From the NCBI RefSeq assembly GCF_000212735.1, contig NC_015512.1:62001-126000 (forward strand): a stretch of DNA of 64,000 bases, written 5' to 3'. The translations under genes and the position numbers were made by a program. The first letter of the stretch is position 1, and each line of letters opens with the position of its first letter. Below are positions 54,422 through 62,944 of this stretch, piece by piece. A model generated the notes under the pieces. The model was not told the DNA's origin. It worked only from the letters and a program-made list of their open reading frames with translations, and searched no databases. The DNA comes from Haliscomenobacter hydrossis DSM 1100 (GTDB lineage: Bacteria; Bacteroidota; Bacteroidia; Chitinophagales; Saprospiraceae).

Positions 54422-55516
54422 TCAATAACTTCTAACCAATCTAAAGCCAAGAGCCGAAAAACTATATTTTGGATTTACATTATAATGGTATTCTATCATA
54501 GCGTGTTTATTTGGTAAATGCCATCCACCCCCACGACAACCATGTTTTAAAAGACTAATTGAATTATTTTTAAATATGTATTCATCCCAACACCACTCCC
54601 AAACATTGCCGCTCATATCATGAAGTCCCAACTCATTGGCTTTTTTTTGGCCAACGAGTTGGGACTTCCCTCCAGAATTTTCATTATACCAAGCTACTAC
54701 ATCTGCATTATTGCTACCGGCATACTCATAACCTTGGCTATTTTGTCCGCCCTTAGCAGCATATTCCCACTCTTCCTCGGTAGGTAGGCGGTAACCATCG
54801 GCTTGCCAGTTAGCAATTACCTGAAATTGGTTTACTTGATAAACCTTTTGAAAGCCATTCTGTTGACTACGCCAGTTGCAATAGTCGACTGTATCAAACC
54901 AACATACATTGATGGCAGGGCGCTGGCCTCTACCCCACCCCTCATCACTGGGTAATTTGCGGCCAGTCGCTTTACAAAAAGCATCGTATTCATCAAAAGT
55001 AAGAGGGTACTTGGCAATTAGGAAGTCGCTGAGGGTTACTGGGTGGACTGCTTTGTCTTCCCCCATCTGGAAGGTTCCCCCTTTGACGAGTACCATGTGG
55101 TCGGGGACGGCAAACTTAGGCGTAATGATCAGCGGCGGAACAATGGACTTTTGCTCTTTGGCTGCTTCAGCCACTGAGGGCTTTGCCGCAGCTTCCCGCA
55201 ATGCACTAGCCAACTGCTGAGCCTCTTTGAAGTGAGGGCTATGCGGGTTGTCCTCCATGAAACGCAGTAGTGCGGCCAATCTGGTCTTGGGGACTTTGCG
55301 CCAGGCGTCTTGTTCTTCCAGTTCCTCCATTTTGTCCAATGCTTGGCGGCGGTATTGGCTGGTGGGGTATTGGTCATAAAAATCGGTGTAGGCGTTGCTG
55401 AGTTTGGAGCAATGGAGGTAGTCGTTGATGGCGATTGCCAGCAGGTAGTTGGTGCCTTTAGGTGAAGAGGCATTGCTGCTTTGACGGTCTTTTCGGACGA
55501 GGTCGCGATCGGCCAT
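54422..55516 (-). CDS. Caspase-FGE paralogue 1, caspase core deleted
   Basis: The first 41 residues (MADRDLVRKDRQSSN ... HCSKLSNA) match the start of the caspase domain of its neighbours, then the chain jumps straight to YTDFYDQYPTSQYRR, which in paralogue 4 follows the caspase core by about 290 residues. Both catalytic His and Cys are missing. The C-terminal FGE/SUMF1-like domain is complete (MVLVKGGTFQMG ... EEEWEYAAKGG ... MSGNVWEWCWD ... GFRLVRSY). The frame is open, so a protein is likely made, but without protease function. It could act as a decoy or simply be decaying. Confidence 0.8.
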   Translation of the reverse strand: MADRDLVRKDRQSSNASSPKGTNYLLAIAINDYLHCSKLSNAYTDFYDQYPTSQYRRQALDKMEELEEQDAWRKVPKTRLAALLRFMEDNPHSPHFKEAQQLASALREAAAKPSVAEAAKEQKSIVPPLIITPKFAVPDHMVLVKGGTFQMGEDKAVHPVTLSDFLIAKYPLTFDEYDAFCKATGRKLPSDEGWGRGQRPAINVCWFDTVDYCNWRSQQNGFQKVYQVNQFQVIANWQADGYRLPTEEEWEYAAKGGQNSQGYEYAGSNNADVVAWYNENSGGKSQLVGQKKANELGLHDMSGNVWEWCWDEYIFKNNSISLLKHGCRGGGWHLPNKHAMIEYHYNVNPKYSFSALGFRLVRSY

Positions 55517-55653
55517 GAGGTGTTCGGGTTGTCTACAAACGAAGATAGAGTAAAATATTGAAAATTGGTAATATTGAGAGATTGAGAAACACCTTGTGCC
55601 ATGGCATGTTTAACGGGGCAATAATCAATTACAAACCGCATCGATTAAGTAGT

Positions 55654-57513
55654 TCATAATGCATCCCCATTTTTAGCAACACGAAAGCCAATAACATTTA
55701 ATCTTTCTAAAGGAGATGCACTAACTCGACTTGATGTCCTAAGAGAACTTGGTACTGAATTCCATGAACCGCCACGGCAAACTCGTAAAGCTTTATAATT
55801 AGACGGAAACGATTGGTTATATCGATCCCAGCACCACTCATGTACATTCCCGCTCATATTGTATAATCCTAATGCGTTTGTTTTAAGGCTATCTACAGGC
55901 ACGGTTTTATTCCGATAAAAAATACCACCTACCGTGTTTTTTTGGCCAAATCCTTCAAAAGCATTGTAATTCAATTCTTTAGGATTAGCAACATTAGTTC
56001 CGTTCCCGAACCTTTTGGCTTTACCGTATTCACGCGCAGCATACTCCCACTCTGCTTCAGTAGGGAGTCGATATCCATTGGCGTCACTATTCATTGCTAT
56101 TTTTCTTCCAGTCACTTTATAGACTTCGTTAAGCCCTTCCTCTCGACTTCGCCAATTACAATATTCAATGGCATCAAACCAACTTACATCAATTACTGGT
56201 AAATTATGTCTACCCCAACCATAATCTTTAGGAAAACGACGGTCTGTTGCTTGGCAAAAAGCATCAAACTCTGCAAAAGTCAATTCGCAATTAGAGATAT
56301 AAAAATCATTCACCTGAGTAGAAACCAGTTCTACAGAAATTCCAGTTTCATCTTTGAAAACATCACCCATTACAAAAGTATCGCCTTTAATCAGTCTCAT
56401 TTCTGAGCGAAATGAGCTAACAAATACTTGCGGGTGTTTTTTTTCGGTTGGTTTTGAGTTTAAACTGAAGTATGTAAGAGAAGCTACACAGGCTACCGTA
56501 AAAAAAAGTTTATACTTATTTATTCGAATCAACCCTTTATTGTAATTACCAGTTTTCCTAGGCAGTACAAAAATGTCTTTTTTTCCAATCCTTGAATTTT
56601 CCGACCATATCTGTTGATGCGATTCCAAATAATCCAGAATCATATCTTTCGCTTTTAGTTGGTACTTCCCGTTCGGGTATTTGTCCAAATATTGCTCACA
56701 TCCTTCAAGAGTTGAACAAAGGTTTGACCATTCTTCTTCCTCACCCTCCCGAAAATACAGCACCAACTGCCCTCCCTGATGCCCCAGCACCTGCAACGGC
56801 GACCCCATCGGCGTCTGTTCCGCATTCGCGGCCACCTTCTCCAGTACCAGGTCACAAATCCGCATGACACCAGGTGGCTGGTCGGCTTTGCGCAGCACAT
56901 CTAAGAGCGCGGTGGCAAAAGGGCTATGCTGACCTGGATGGCCATCGCTTACAATCTCTTTTTTGCCAGAGGTGAGTCCCCAGCGGCTAGGTTCGGTATC
57001 GCGGCGATCGCCGGAGAATTTTTCTTTGCTTTTGTCGATGAAAAGGGAGCCGGAAAAACAAGAATCGGCGATCAGGAAAGTGTGGAAACTTTTGATCTTG
57101 CCGAGGTAGCTTTTGATGGTATCGTTGGGGATGTAATCAGACCAATCCTCGTCGCTGGTACCTGCTTCTACCGGTATCCAATAACCGCCACGGCGCTCAT
57201 GGTGGCGACCATGGCCACTGAAGTAGACGATGAGGTTGTCTTGTTCGGTGACCACATCGATGAGGCGATCGAAGGCACGGCGGATGCGTTTTTCGGTGGC
57301 GTCGGTGTCTTTGATGAAGGTGACGTGTTCTGGATCGAAATGGTAGCGGGTGGTCAGGAGCTCGATAAAGGCTTCTACGTCGCGAACGGCATTGCTGAGC
57401 TTGGAGCAATGGAGGTAGTCGTTGATGGCGATGGCCAGCAGGTAGTTGATGCCCGGAGGTGAAGAGGTATTGCTGCTTTGACGGTCTTTACGGACGAGAT
57501 CGCGATCGGCCAT
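55654..57513 (-). CDS. Caspase-like peptidase with membrane segment and FGE domain (paralogue 2)
   Basis: Start at 57513 (MADRDLVRKD) matches the paralogues; the frame extends 132 bp further but without similarity. The 619-aa protein has a C14 caspase domain with His101 (YFSGHGRHH) and Cys152 (IADSCFSG), a transmembrane segment at about 335-352, unique in the family, and a C-terminal FGE/SUMF1-like domain ending VIGFRVAKN. The C-terminal half is AT-richer than in paralogues 3 and 4 and its variable end shows no NNC codon pattern, so it has a different history. Likely a membrane-tethered sensor protease. Confidence 0.87.
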   Translation of the reverse strand: MADRDLVRKDRQSSNTSSPPGINYLLAIAINDYLHCSKLSNAVRDVEAFIELLTTRYHFDPEHVTFIKDTDATEKRIRRAFDRLIDVVTEQDNLIVYFSGHGRHHERRGGYWIPVEAGTSDEDWSDYIPNDTIKSYLGKIKSFHTFLIADSCFSGSLFIDKSKEKFSGDRRDTEPSRWGLTSGKKEIVSDGHPGQHSPFATALLDVLRKADQPPGVMRICDLVLEKVAANAEQTPMGSPLQVLGHQGGQLVLYFREGEEEEWSNLCSTLEGCEQYLDKYPNGKYQLKAKDMILDYLESHQQIWSENSRIGKKDIFVLPRKTGNYNKGLIRINKYKLFFTVACVASLTYFSLNSKPTEKKHPQVFVSSFRSEMRLIKGDTFVMGDVFKDETGISVELVSTQVNDFYISNCELTFAEFDAFCQATDRRFPKDYGWGRHNLPVIDVSWFDAIEYCNWRSREEGLNEVYKVTGRKIAMNSDANGYRLPTEAEWEYAAREYGKAKRFGNGTNVANPKELNYNAFEGFGQKNTVGGIFYRNKTVPVDSLKTNALGLYNMSGNVHEWCWDRYNQSFPSNYKALRVCRGGSWNSVPSSLRTSSRVSASPLERLNVIGFRVAKNGDAL

Positions 57514-57531
57514 GCGGTGTTGGGTTGTTTT

Positions 57532-57565
57532 GCGTAAATATGAGTAAAAAGGTTGGGATGTGCAA
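57532..57565 (-). promoter_or_regulatory. Candidate promoter of caspase paralogue 2
   Basis: On the minus strand TTGCACATCCCAACC, a T-run and CTCATATTTAC precede the start codon by about 20 bp. The same block precedes paralogue 3. TTG and the TATTTAC box are about 20 bp apart, as in Bacteroidota sigma-ABfr-type promoters. Confidence 0.5.
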
Positions 57566-57807
57566 GAGGGAAGATGGATAATGGGGCAAGGGAGGCCACT
57601 TGAACATTGCCCTGGCACGGATAGCGGATAGCATCGAGCAATCAAAACCTATTCCGCCCCATTCTTCGCTTCAGACTACCAAACGGGTCTGAACAGAGTT
57701 TTTATCGATCACCAGCTCGCAGCAGGGATGCAGGATCCAGGGCGGGACAGCATCTTCGCCGGGCTATTTTTCTGAACAAGCAAGCTTCCCGAACGGATGA
57801 AGTATTG

Positions 57808-57870
57808 GTTAGCCGGAAACCATAGTTGTGGTTCGGATCATTGTTGCTGTAACTGGCAATGCGGGAATTT
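57808..57870 (-). pseudogene. Orphan FGE-domain C-terminal fragment
   Basis: The minus strand encodes RIASYSNNDPNHNYGFRLTN, matching the last ~20 residues of the FGE domain in paralogue 3 (IALRFSNDPYDAYNY, GFRLAR), but with no domain before it. It is the tail of a lost fifth paralogue or of a recombined copy. It is Asn-rich, which recalls a retroelement template, but its length differs from the paralogue ends. Confidence 0.6.
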
Positions 57871-58217
57871 ACAACCGAATTTTGAGTGCCTTTTTGATAC
57901 CAAAGTCTTTGACCAATTCATCTGAAAATCTCTCCAAAACCGGGTCAAATGGCAAGGTGAAGAGGTGCAGTTCTATATATTCTGTGCATATATTCAGCTA
58001 CGTTTTGCATGTTTTCCAAATCCGTACCAATATATCCAGCCGGGCCCATTTTTTATTTTTTGCTATATATGGCTTCTTTCCCGCATTTTTCCTGGTTTTT
58101 CACTTTCCGTTTCCCCTCATGCACCTTCAGGCATATATCCCAACCACCACATACTGCAAAAGAGTGAACACACTGCGTGTATCCCCCCTTCTTCCCTGCT
58201 TTTTTCTTCGCAAAAGG

Positions 58218-59993
58218 CTAAAAGGTCCTGGCTAACCGGAACCCACAGTAGTTGTAAGCGTCGTACGGATCGTTGCTGAAGCGAAGGGCAATGCGGCAAT
58301 ACCCCGCGCTGTAGCTCCAAGACCCGCCGCGAAGCACCCGGTACGAACCAGTATCTGGGCCTTTCGGGTCATTGCTGGCGTTGCTGGGGTAAGCAACTCT
58401 CCAATCCCAGCACCATTCCCAAACATTGCCAGAAAGATCATAAAGGCCCAATTCATTGGTTTTCTTTTGACCTACGGGTTGGGTTTTACTTCCTGAGTTT
58501 GTATCATGCCAGGCAACTTCGCCTACGTTATTGCTTCCAGCATAAGTGAAACCCTGGCTACTTACCCCCCCTCGAGCTGCATACTCCCATTCCGCTTCAG
58601 TGGGTAGGCGGTAGCCGTTGGCTTGCCAGTTGGGGTTTACCTGTGGTTTATTGACTTGATACACCTGGCTAAGCCCTTCCTGTTGGCTGCGCCAATTGCA
58701 ATAGTCGATGGCATCAAACCAATTGACATAAATGACTGGTCGCTTGCCCCTACCCCACTTTCTATCATCGGGCAGCTTGCGATCAGTCGCCTTACAAAAC
58801 GCATCGTATTCGTCAAAAGTCAGCTGGTTCTTAGCGATCAGGAAGTCGCTGAGGGTTACTGGGTGGGTTTTGTCTTCTCCCAACTGGAAAGTTCCTCCTT
58901 TGACTAGGACCAGGTGATCAGGGACGATGATGGAGGGCTTGGGTGGCACTAAGGATTCAGCAGGAGGTTTGATATTTGATTGCAGCTGGTCAATCAAGCG
59001 CTGTGCCTCGGCTACATAGGGGCTAGCAGAGTTTTCCCGAGTAAAGCGCAGCAAGGCGGCTTCGCGGTTTTTGGGCACCTGATCCCATATTTGCTTTTCT
59101 TCTATCAATTCCAGTTTAGCTAGGGCTTCATCGGCATAATTGCTATGGGGGTATTTCCGATAAAAGTTGGAGTAGGCTTGACGGGTATCGGCCTGGAGTG
59201 TGGTTTGCCAATCAGCTGCTTCATCCTCCCGAAAATAGAACACGTACTGTCCATATTGATGGCCTTCCACTTTCAAGGGTGAAAACATTGGCGTTTGGTG
59301 CTCATTGGCGGTAACGATTTCCATTACCTGATCGCATAAACTAACCACACCAAGTGGCTTATCCGCTTTCTTTAATATTCCAAGCAGTGCAGCTGCAAAG
59401 GGGCTATGGTGACCAGGTCGACCATCACTAACAATCTCTTTTTTGCCAGAAGTGAGTCCCCAGCGACTGGGGTCGTTGTCGCGGCGCTCACCGGAGAATT
59501 TCTCCATGCTCCTATCAATGAAGAGCGAGCCAGAAAAGCAGGAATCGGCAATGAGGAAAGTATGGAAGCTTTTGATTTTGCTGAGGTAATCTTTGATCAG
59601 TACGTTGGACAGATAGTCTGGCCAATCTTTGTCGCCTTGTCCAGCTTCTACTGGCACCCAGAATCCGCCGCGCCTTTCGTGGTGGCGCCCGTGGCCACTA
59701 AAGTAGACGATCAGGTTGTCCTGTGGTTCGATGAGATCAATCAGGTCGTCTAAAGCACTTTCGATGCGTTTTTTGGTGGCTTCGGTGTCTTTGATAAACG
59801 TGACGTGCTGGGGCTCTAGCTGGTAGCGGGTTGTCATGACCTCGATAAAGGCTTCTACGTCTTTGACCGCGTTGCTGAGTTTGGAACAATGCTGGTACTC
59901 GTTGATGGCGATGGCCAGCAGGTAGTTGGTGCCCAAGGGAGAGGCGGCATTGCTGCTTTGTCGGTCTTTGCGGACGAGGTCGCGATAGGCCAT
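58218..59993 (-). CDS. Caspase-like peptidase with hypervariable FGE domain (paralogue 3)
   Basis: In this 591-aa protein, the C14 caspase domain has His101 (SGHGRHH) and Cys152 (ADSCFSG). A helical linker (about 270-360) and the FGE/SUMF1-like domain follow (LVLVKGGTFQLGEDK, EAEWEYAARGG, LSGNVWEWCWDW). The C-terminus RVLRGGSW, a ~30-residue variable stretch rich in Tyr/Ser/Asn/Asp codons of form NNC, and GFRLARTF have the layout of diversity-generating retroelement variable regions on FGE-type lectin folds. A sensor domain coupled to a protease is the likely logic. There is no RT of that type in the window. Confidence 0.88.
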   Translation of the reverse strand: MAYRDLVRKDRQSSNAASPLGTNYLLAIAINEYQHCSKLSNAVKDVEAFIEVMTTRYQLEPQHVTFIKDTEATKKRIESALDDLIDLIEPQDNLIVYFSGHGRHHERRGGFWVPVEAGQGDKDWPDYLSNVLIKDYLSKIKSFHTFLIADSCFSGSLFIDRSMEKFSGERRDNDPSRWGLTSGKKEIVSDGRPGHHSPFAAALLGILKKADKPLGVVSLCDQVMEIVTANEHQTPMFSPLKVEGHQYGQYVFYFREDEAADWQTTLQADTRQAYSNFYRKYPHSNYADEALAKLELIEEKQIWDQVPKNREAALLRFTRENSASPYVAEAQRLIDQLQSNIKPPAESLVPPKPSIIVPDHLVLVKGGTFQLGEDKTHPVTLSDFLIAKNQLTFDEYDAFCKATDRKLPDDRKWGRGKRPVIYVNWFDAIDYCNWRSQQEGLSQVYQVNKPQVNPNWQANGYRLPTEAEWEYAARGGVSSQGFTYAGSNNVGEVAWHDTNSGSKTQPVGQKKTNELGLYDLSGNVWEWCWDWRVAYPSNASNDPKGPDTGSYRVLRGGSWSYSAGYCRIALRFSNDPYDAYNYCGFRLARTF

Positions 59994-60012
59994 GAGGTGT
60001 GTTGGGTTGTTT

Positions 60013-60046
60013 GGGTAAATATGAGAAAAAAGGTTGGGATGTGCAA
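60013..60046 (-). promoter_or_regulatory. Candidate promoter of caspase paralogue 3
   Basis: Minus strand TTGCACATCCCAACC, T-run, CTCATATTTACC, then the shared leader CAACCCAACAC before the start codon. It is nearly identical to the block before paralogue 2, which implies common regulation. Confidence 0.5.
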
Positions 60047-60077
60047 GGGGAAGGGGAAATGGGAATGGGTAAAAAGG

Positions 60078-62045
60078 CTATATGGCTACTGCCACCCTGG
60101 CAAGACGAAAACCTATATCGTCGCCGCGGCCATCCGGCGTGTTGTAGCTGCGAATAGCTACACGCACGACGGCCGGGTCGCTGTACCGCGAACTGCCGCG
60201 AATAACTCGGTCGGAGCCTGTATTCGGGCCATTAGGATCATTAGTAGCACTACTGGGATAAGCGCCATACCAATCCCAGCACCATTCCCAAACATTGCCA
60301 GATAGATCATAAATACCCAGTTCGTTGGCTTTCTTTTGACCTACGGGCTGGGTTTTATTTCCTGAATTTTTATCGTACCAGGCCACTTCGTCTACGTTAT
60401 TGCTTCCGGCATAAGTGAAACCCTGGCTACTTAACCCGCCCCGGGCAGCATATTCCCATTCGGCCTCAGTGGGTAGGCGGTAGCCGTTGGCTTGCCAGTT
60501 GGGGTTTACCTGTTGTTTATTGACTTGATACACCTGGCTAAGCCCTTCCTGCTGGCTGCGCCAATTGCAATAATCAACGGCATCAAACCAATTGACATAA
60601 ATAGCCGGTCGCTTGCCCCTACCCCACCCTTTATCTTTGGGTAACTCCCGGCCAGTCTCCTTACAAAACGCATCGTATTCGTCAAAAGTGAGCTGGTGTT
60701 TGGCAATGAGGAAGTCGCTGAGGGTGACTTCGTGAACTTCTTTGTCCTCCCCCATCTGGAAGGTTCCACCTTTGACCAGGACCATGTGATCGGGAACAGT
60801 CAGCTTAGGTACGATGATGGGAGAAGGCTCTGGAGTAATAACCACTGGTTGCTCTTCGCGCTTTTCTTCTGCGGGCTTTGTAACCGCTGATTCACGAAGC
60901 GCATCCACTAATCGCTGTGCTTCTTTCAAATAAGGGCTCTGGGGGTTTAGTTGGATGTAGCGTAACAAGGGAGCCTGTCGAGTTTTGGTTACTTTGTCCC
61001 ACTCCTCTTTTTCCTCCAAAATGTCCAGCGCATCCAGTGCCAGATCACTGTATTTACTCCGGGGATATTTGTCATGAAAATCGGTATAAGCCTTTATGGT
61101 ATTGGTAGCTAGCGCCCGTTCCCAAGCCATCTGCTCATATTCTGCTGCATCACCAAAATAATACGCAGAAATTAACCCTTTAGCAATCACTACATATTTT
61201 CCATTCGGGTATTTGGTCAAATACTCATTACAGCCCTCAGTAGTCTTCCACAAGGCCTGCCAAACCGCCTCCTCATCCTCTCGAAAATAGAATACCATTT
61301 GTCCACCCTGATGCCCCGGCACCATCAACGGCGACCCCATCGGCGTCTGCTCTGCATTCGCCGCCACTTTCTCCAGCACCAGGTCACAAATCCGCAGCAC
61401 ACCAGGCGGCTGATCAGCTTTGCGCAGCACATCCAGCAGCGCAGCTGCAAAGGGGCTATGGTGACCAGGTCGGCCATCGCTCACGATCTCCTTTTTGCCA
61501 GAGGTAAGTCCCCAGCGACTTGGCTCGGTATCGCGGCGATCGCCGCTGAACTTCTCTTTGCTCTTGTCAATGAAGAGGGATCCAGAGAAGCAGGAATCGG
61601 CAATCAGGAAGGTGTGGAAGCTTTTGATTTTGCTGAGGTAGCTTTTGATGGTATCGTTGGACAGGTAGTCAGGCCAGTCTTCGTCGGAAGTGCCCGCGTC
61701 GACAGGAACCCAGTTGCCGCCGAAGTGTTCATCGTGGCGACCGTGGCCGCTGAAGTAGATGATAAGGTTATCCCGAGGCGTGATCGTTTTGATCAAGCGA
61801 AAAAACTCTTGTTCGATGCGCCGCTTGGTAGCATCAGTATCCTTGATAAACGTGACATCCTCCTCTTCAAAGTTGTAGCGGCTGGTCATCACCTCGATGA
61901 ATGCGTCCGCGTCAAGTACCGCATTGTTGAGCTTGGAGCAATGCTGGTAGTCATTGATGGCGATGGCCAGCAGGTAGTTGGTGCCGCGGGGGGAGGCGGC
62001 ATTGCTGCTTTGTCGGTCTTTGCGGACGAGGTCGCGATCGGCCAT
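60078..62045 (-). CDS. Caspase-like peptidase with hypervariable FGE domain (paralogue 4)
   Basis: In this 655-aa protein, the C14 caspase has His101 (FSGHGRHD) and Cys152 (ADSCFSG). The linker is longer than in paralogue 3, and the FGE domain ends in GFRLARVAVAI. Its variable end (about 609-644) differs from paralogue 3 at most positions, although the preceding ~150 residues are almost the same. Most variable codons are NNC (TAC, AGC, GAC, GCC, GTC, GGC), as expected from adenine mutagenesis of AAC template codons. The upstream spacer differs from paralogues 2 and 3 but keeps AAAACAACCCAACACC. Confidence 0.88.
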   Translation of the reverse strand: MADRDLVRKDRQSSNAASPRGTNYLLAIAINDYQHCSKLNNAVLDADAFIEVMTSRYNFEEEDVTFIKDTDATKRRIEQEFFRLIKTITPRDNLIIYFSGHGRHDEHFGGNWVPVDAGTSDEDWPDYLSNDTIKSYLSKIKSFHTFLIADSCFSGSLFIDKSKEKFSGDRRDTEPSRWGLTSGKKEIVSDGRPGHHSPFAAALLDVLRKADQPPGVLRICDLVLEKVAANAEQTPMGSPLMVPGHQGGQMVFYFREDEEAVWQALWKTTEGCNEYLTKYPNGKYVVIAKGLISAYYFGDAAEYEQMAWERALATNTIKAYTDFHDKYPRSKYSDLALDALDILEEKEEWDKVTKTRQAPLLRYIQLNPQSPYLKEAQRLVDALRESAVTKPAEEKREEQPVVITPEPSPIIVPKLTVPDHMVLVKGGTFQMGEDKEVHEVTLSDFLIAKHQLTFDEYDAFCKETGRELPKDKGWGRGKRPAIYVNWFDAVDYCNWRSQQEGLSQVYQVNKQQVNPNWQANGYRLPTEAEWEYAARGGLSSQGFTYAGSNNVDEVAWYDKNSGNKTQPVGQKKANELGIYDLSGNVWEWCWDWYGAYPSSATNDPNGPNTGSDRVIRGSSRYSDPAVVRVAIRSYNTPDGRGDDIGFRLARVAVAI

Positions 62046-62364
62046 GAGGTGTTGGGTTGTTTTGGAAGGTGAATATAGGAAATAGTTGAGAAAATTAGTT
62101 CATTCGATTCATTTAGCACACTGAAAGGTCATTGATACCTTCAAGTCTTGTTTTTTAAAACCCCCGAATTCGGGGGTTTTAAAGAGCGAAAATCCTTCAA
62201 TTTTGGTTGGGGTAGGACACAAAGATAAAGGCTGATTTTGTTGGTCTAAGTTCTGGTTTAAGGATACTCCAGCGTCACGACGGAATAAAAACTTAAAATT
62301 GATTTCCTTTTAAATACTCCACAAAAAATAGTAAATTGAGTCATTATCTCTACGAAGCCAAACG
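62046..62364. other. Spacer between caspase cluster and WGR gene
   Basis: It contains the promoter of paralogue 4 (TATATTCACC box near 62072), a perfect palindrome at 62154-62183, and an AT-rich stretch before the WGR gene. No gene is seen. Confidence 0.5.
62154..62183. terminator. 30-nt perfect palindrome, possible bidirectional terminator
   Basis: TTTAAAACCCCCGAA and its exact complement abut without a loop around GAATTC, and T/A runs flank it. No gene ends here (the two neighbours diverge), so it may be a dispersed repeat or a site for a protein rather than a terminator. Confidence 0.4.
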
Positions 62365-62679
62365 ATGGAATATTTGATTTTGGAAAGTTGCGATGCCGGC
62401 AAAAACCGGCGGCGGCGGTATGCCATTCAGATCAGCGGGACTGGAGCTACCTGGAGCATCCGTACCCGGTGGGGCCGGATTGGCGCTTCATTAAAGGAGC
62501 AAACAGAAGAGGTCAGTGATGAAAAGAAACTGCGGAGTCGGGTACAAAGTATTCTGCGCAAGCGGGTGCGGCATCGGTACCACGTTTGTGAAAAGAGTAG
62601 GGCGTTTCCGGAGGTACCAGCGTTGGGGATGCTGGCGGAAGAGAAGCTAGAGGTGGGGATGCAGATGCGGTTGTTTTGA
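62365..62679 (+). CDS. WGR-domain protein
   Basis: This 104-aa protein has the pattern of a WGR domain: MEYLILES, KNRRRRYAIQISGTG, then WSIRTRWGRIGASL with the Trp-Gly-Arg core at about 38-40, and a helical segment (KKLRSRVQSILRKR). WGR domains bind nucleic acid ends in PARPs and in bacterial regulators or MolR-type proteins. Stand-alone small forms are known in bacteria with unclear function. Confidence 0.85.
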   Translation: MEYLILESCDAGKNRRRRYAIQISGTGATWSIRTRWGRIGASLKEQTEEVSDEKKLRSRVQSILRKRVRHRYHVCEKSRAFPEVPALGMLAEEKLEVGMQMRLF

Positions 62680-62867
62680 GGGGATAAGCATTACAACTGA
62701 TAATATTGGGGGGATTAATCAGGCGGATTTTCGTAGTGCATCCACTTTTTTGAATCCCTTGGTATAGCAATATCAGTGTAAAAGGTTCTGTGCATTGGTC
62801 AAGGTCCTCCTTCACTACATTCAGTGGGTTTTCATCCATATACTACTCATTGTATACCCGATATGAG

Positions 62868-62908
62868 CAGGGGTTATACCCCACCCAAAAGGTAAGGTAT
62901 AACCCCTG
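62868..62908. terminator. Hairpin downstream of the Cys-rich protein gene
   Basis: CAGGGGTTATACC (62868-62880) and GGTATAACCCCTG (62896-62908) form a 13-bp perfect stem with a 15-nt loop. It lies 37 bp after the stop of the minus-strand gene at 62945 but lacks a clear T-run, so termination is only likely by position. Confidence 0.5.
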
Positions 62909-62944
62909 AATAAAACCCTCATTGGAAAAGTACCCGATGACGTA

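Larger units (their letters stand above)
57514..58217. other. 704-bp intergenic region upstream of paralogue 2
   Basis: It contains the conserved promoter and leader of paralogue 2 (57514-57570), an orphan FGE C-terminus (57808-57870), and an AT-rich part (57900-58200) without a gene. Small open frames there have no similarity to the family. Confidence 0.5.

Noticed and set aside
57808-57870. Orphan FGE tail as the template repeat of a diversity-generating retroelement
   Set aside because: It is two to three codons shorter than the paralogue ends and no DGR-type RT is adjacent, so a remnant is the simpler reading.
61299-62072. Long plus-strand frame opposite caspase paralogue 4 (similar ones at 56926-57462 and 59406-59753)
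   Set aside because: The same antisense frame recurs in each paralogue because the coding strand is conserved; no independent evidence.
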